Positions 6,422-8,436 of a stretch of 8,436 nucleotides of DNA are shown here, piece after piece; position 1 is the stretch's first letter, and the number at the start of each line of letters is the position of its first letter. A model generated the notes under the pieces. The model was not told the origin of the DNA. It saw only the letters and a program-made list of their open reading frames with translations, and searched no databases. The position numbers and the translations under genes were made by a program. Source of the stretch: an uncultured Francisella sp. (GTDB lineage Bacteria > Pseudomonadota > Gammaproteobacteria > Burkholderiales > Neisseriaceae). The stretch spans positions 1 to 8,436 of the forward strand of contig CAJPTP010000032.1 in assembly GCA_905373555.1 (NCBI GenBank), read 5' to 3'.

Positions 6422-6514
6422 AATCCGATTTTCCTTCGCTGCTTGCGCCGGGCGCCGAACGGCGCGCCGCCGACGACGCGGCGGCCGCCCGGAACCGAGC
6501 CGCCTTCACGCGCC
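6422..6514. repeat. GC-rich hairpins in the pilN-pilO spacer
   Basis: Two adjacent inverted repeats lie in the 93-base gap: GCGCCG-AA-CGGCGC (6452-6465) and a 7-bp stem joining 6466-6472 to 6479-6485 around a 6-base loop. Neither is followed by a T run on the - strand, so they are not intrinsic terminators. They could slow decay of the upstream pilMN message or reduce read-through. The pilO ribosome-binding site (6432-6436) lies outside the stems. Confidence 0.5.
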
Positions 6515-7138
6515 TCAAATGTCCCCGCCCATGGAATCGCCCTCTTGCTTGGGCATCTGGCTTAGGATTTTTGACGTGAACGTGAATTGCTGAATCTTCG
6601 GCCCCTTCTTCTCCTTGCCGGTTTTGTCTCTCACTTTCATCTCCTGGAAAGACGACTTCAAGAACACCGGCGTGTCGAAGAAATGGGTGGACGTCATACT
6701 GGCCATCATGTTGCTGATTTGCAGGAAGGACGGCGCATTGGCGACGAACTCGTACTGGTCGGCCCCTTGCGACTTGATGCTGGAGAGGAAAACGCCTTGG
6801 GGCACGACCTCGTTCAAGTCATCCATCATCTTGGCCACAAGGTAGCGCCTGTACTGCAGCTCCTCGATCTTTTGCTTGCGGGCCGTGAAGCGCTGCACCT
6901 CTTGCTCCAGATCGTTGACGTCTTTGATTTCCGCGTCCAGCTCGGCGATCGCGCTTTGCAGCTTGCCGTTGCGGCTTTGTTGAATGGAGACTTGGCTCTT
7001 GAAGTAGCCGATCACCAAAAACAGCGTCACGACCGCGATGGCGGCGAAAACCATCAACAGCACGTTGAACTCGCGTTTTTGCTTGGCGCGGGCAATCTCT
7101 CGATATGGCAGAAGGTTGAACGTCAAATATTGGATCAT
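6515..7138 (-). CDS. pilN: Type IV pilus inner-membrane assembly protein PilN
   Basis: PilN is a bitopic inner-membrane protein whose short cytoplasmic tail docks into PilM and whose periplasmic domain pairs with PilO. Diagnostic is the N-terminal motif FNLLPYR (residues 7-13), the PilM-binding sequence. It is followed by a single transmembrane segment (about 25-46), a coiled coil (about 48-98) and a small alpha/beta periplasmic domain (about 99-195) with VVPQGVFLSSIKSQG. The product is 207 residues, normal or slightly long for the family, with a short charged C-terminal tail. The ATG overlaps the pilM stop as ATGA (7135-7138), and AGAGG lies six bases upstream inside pilM, so translation is probably coupled to pilM. 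Confidence 0.96.
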   Translation of the reverse strand: MIQYLTFNLLPYREIARAKQKREFNVLLMVFAAIAVVTLFLVIGYFKSQVSIQQSRNGKLQSAIAELDAEIKDVNDLEQEVQRFTARKQKIEELQYRRYLVAKMMDDLNEVVPQGVFLSSIKSQGADQYEFVANAPSFLQISNMMASMTSTHFFDTPVFLKSSFQEMKVRDKTGKEKKGPKIQQFTFTSKILSQMPKQEGDSMGGDI

Positions 7139-8298
7139 AGCAAACCTCTCAAAGCCAAACCGAAGGCGGACGTCAAACGAGGCGCGTCAGCCTCGAAAGA
7201 GGCGGCGTTGATTTTGGAGCCGGGTTGAATGCTCGAAACAGGATGAACGCAGCGGGCGCCGATGCCCGTGGCGTTCGCGACTTCCTCCGCCAAGCCCGGG
7301 CAAATCGACCCGCCGCCGGTGATCAGCAGCTGCTCGACCTCGCCTGTGGTCGACGCAGTGGAAACCGTGTTGAAAAATTGCATCACGCGCTGAATTTCGC
7401 TGGCGACCTGCCCCCTGTACATGGCCACCAAGTCCGAAATGCCCGCGCCGCCCGAACTGATTTGGGATCGCTTGATCCGCTCGGCCTCCTCGAAGGAGAT
7501 GCCTTGGTTGCGCTGAATGTCGCGGGTCAAAACTCGGCCGCAGGCCGTGAACTCTTGCTTGAACAGGATTTTTCCCGCTTGAACGAACAAAGCCTGCGAA
7601 ACGCTCTCTCCGATGTCGAACAAACCCAAAAGACTGTTGCTCAGGTTGGGCTGGTAATTGTTGATCCAGTGGGTGAAGGCGTTGATTCGCCCGGCCAGCT
7701 CCAAATCCAAGTAAGACAGCTGCAGACCCGATTCGGAGGCGATGGTCTTGTACATCTCCGAATCCTCGACCTTCGCCATCACGATCATGGTGAAGTCGGT
7801 GCCGTCGTCGTTCTTCGCGACGTTGAAAAAGTCGAAGTTGACGTCGTCGACGTTGGCGACTTGGGAAACCTCGTATTCGCTGGCCTTTTCCAAATCCAAC
7901 CCGGTGTTGGCGTCGTAGTTGAAATTCAGCGTCGTGACCAAATTGGTCGGCAAACCCACCACGGCGGTCTTCGTGTTCATCGCACGGGCGGCGTTTTGGA
8001 CAACCCCCACGACATTGGCCAAATTCTGAACCTTGCCATCCACAATGGATTGCGTGGGCAAATCGCGCACGGCGAAGCCCTCGAGCTTCAGCTTGCTCAT
8101 GTCTCTGCCTGTGACATGAACCATCTTGACCGTGTTGTCGCTGACGTCGAGGCCGATGACCGATTTGCTGGATGTCGCCGACGTCTTCTTGCCGCCAAGA
8201 GAGAAAGACGACTTTTTCTTGGGCTTGTCCGAAGCCCCGGCTTTCGCCGGCGCCCCGGCGCCGCCCGCGCCCTTGTTGCTGCTTTTCTTCATGATCAT
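7135..8298 (-). CDS. pilM: Type IV pilus actin-like ATPase PilM with N-terminal extension
   Basis: PilM is a cytoplasmic FtsA/actin-fold protein that binds nucleotide and the tail of PilN and forms the cytoplasmic part of the alignment complex. In the 387-residue product the phosphate-1 strand is GLDVSDNTVKMV (49-60), phosphate-2 is DIGES (228-232) and the adenosine-binding glycines are ITGGGS (326-331). Other family-like segments are FTACGRVLTRDIQRNQG and the C-terminal APRLTSAFGLALRGL. The ATG at 8298 has AAAAGG (8306-8311) seven bases upstream. An ATG two codons later is further from that site, and the frame reaches farther upstream only through a TTG at 8343, judged unlikely. The first 45 or so residues, ahead of the actin fold, are low-complexity and rich in Lys, Ser, Gly and Ala. 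PilM proteins usually begin only about 5-15 residues before this strand. It is the first gene of the operon. Confidence 0.96.
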   Translation of the reverse strand: MIMKKSSNKGAGGAGAPAKAGASDKPKKKSSFSLGGKKTSATSSKSVIGLDVSDNTVKMVHVTGRDMSKLKLEGFAVRDLPTQSIVDGKVQNLANVVGVVQNAARAMNTKTAVVGLPTNLVTTLNFNYDANTGLDLEKASEYEVSQVANVDDVNFDFFNVAKNDDGTDFTMIVMAKVEDSEMYKTIASESGLQLSYLDLELAGRINAFTHWINNYQPNLSNSLLGLFDIGESVSQALFVQAGKILFKQEFTACGRVLTRDIQRNQGISFEEAERIKRSQISSGGAGISDLVAMYRGQVASEIQRVMQFFNTVSTASTTGEVEQLLITGGGSICPGLAEEVANATGIGARCVHPVSSIQPGSKINAASFEADAPRLTSAFGLALRGLL

Positions 8299-8305
8299 CG
8301 CAAGA

Positions 8306-8311
8306 CCTTTT
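8306..8311 (-). promoter_or_regulatory. Ribosome-binding site that sets the pilM start
   Basis: AAAAGG on the - strand lies seven bases before the ATG at 8298. It favours that start over the TTG at 8343, which lies upstream of the site, and over the ATG at 8292, which would be 13 bases away. Confidence 0.6.
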
Positions 8312-8395
8312 GACCTTGATGGGATAAATGATCGGCCTGCCAAATTGACCTAGCCTGCCGTGGACGCCGAGCGTCAGTCAAAATCAGTAAGTCGG

Positions 8396-8401
8396 ATTTT
8401 A
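8396..8401 (-). promoter_or_regulatory. Possible -10 element upstream of pilM
   Basis: TAAAAT on the - strand matches the -10 consensus at five of six positions and lies in the most AT-rich block of this region (about 8376-8411). No convincing -35 is placed 16-18 nt upstream. A TTGACT further downstream (8375-8380) has no good -10 partner. The block could also serve a divergent gene beyond the right edge. Confidence 0.25.
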
Positions 8402-8418
8402 AAGCATAAAACGCCCAA

Positions 8419-8435
8419 CCCTGAAAAATTCAGGG
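8419..8435. repeat. Perfect inverted repeat at the right edge
   Basis: CCCTGAA (8419-8425) and TTCAGGG (8429-8435) are perfect inverted repeats around AAA. The site lies about 120 bases upstream of pilM, just upstream of the AT-rich block. It could be an operator for pilM or a divergent neighbour, or the stem of a terminator whose T run falls outside the window on the + strand. Confidence 0.4.
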
Positions 8436-8436
8436 C

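Noticed and set aside
7225..8313. A 362-codon open frame on the + strand, opposite pilM
   Set aside because: It is antisense to PilM, which has all expected nucleotide-binding motifs. The + frame has no recognisable domain.

Overview
The window holds two convergent transcription units from a GC-rich Gram-negative bacterium. On the + strand is ffh, the protein subunit of the signal recognition particle. On the - strand is a complete type IV pilus alignment and secretin operon in the standard order pilM-pilN-pilO-pilP-pilQ. The outer-membrane secretin, the pilMNOPQ order and the character of Ffh fit a proteobacterium. Ffh and PilQ look most like Betaproteobacteria (Burkholderiales, possibly a Sutterellaceae-like lineage), but that placement is recall of protein families, not a search.

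Layout from left to right: positions 1-99 are extremely GC-rich and show no supportable gene. A good sigma70-type promoter (TTGAAA, 17 nt, TAAAAT with a TG extension) precedes ffh (233-1588), which ends in a clear intrinsic terminator (1608-1634). A 488-nt spacer, 1589-2076, separates the convergent units. It contains two small hairpins and two tandem terminators facing the pil operon. Then come, all on the - strand, pilQ (2077-4233), pilP (4279-5400), pilO (5786-6421), pilN (6515-7138) and pilM (7135-8298). The right edge (8299-8436) is the pilM upstream region, with an AT-rich block and a perfect palindrome.

How the genes work together: PilM is a cytoplasmic actin-like protein that binds the N-terminal tail of PilN. 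PilN and PilO are bitopic inner-membrane proteins whose periplasmic parts pair. PilP is a lipoprotein joining PilN/PilO to PilQ. PilQ forms the outer-membrane channel for the pilus. The pilM/pilN ATGA overlap and the shared direction support co-transcription, but the operon is loose: there are 93 nt of hairpin-rich DNA between pilN and pilO and 384 nt between pilO and pilP, the latter with a possible internal promoter.

I see no undescribed system here. The most unusual points are within the pilus genes: PilP has a four-cysteine insertion in its core domain and a Pro/Ala-rich C-terminal tail of about 135 residues, PilM has a basic low-complexity N-terminal extension of about 45 residues, and the pilO-pilP gap holds a 50-codon ORF with coding-like third-position composition.
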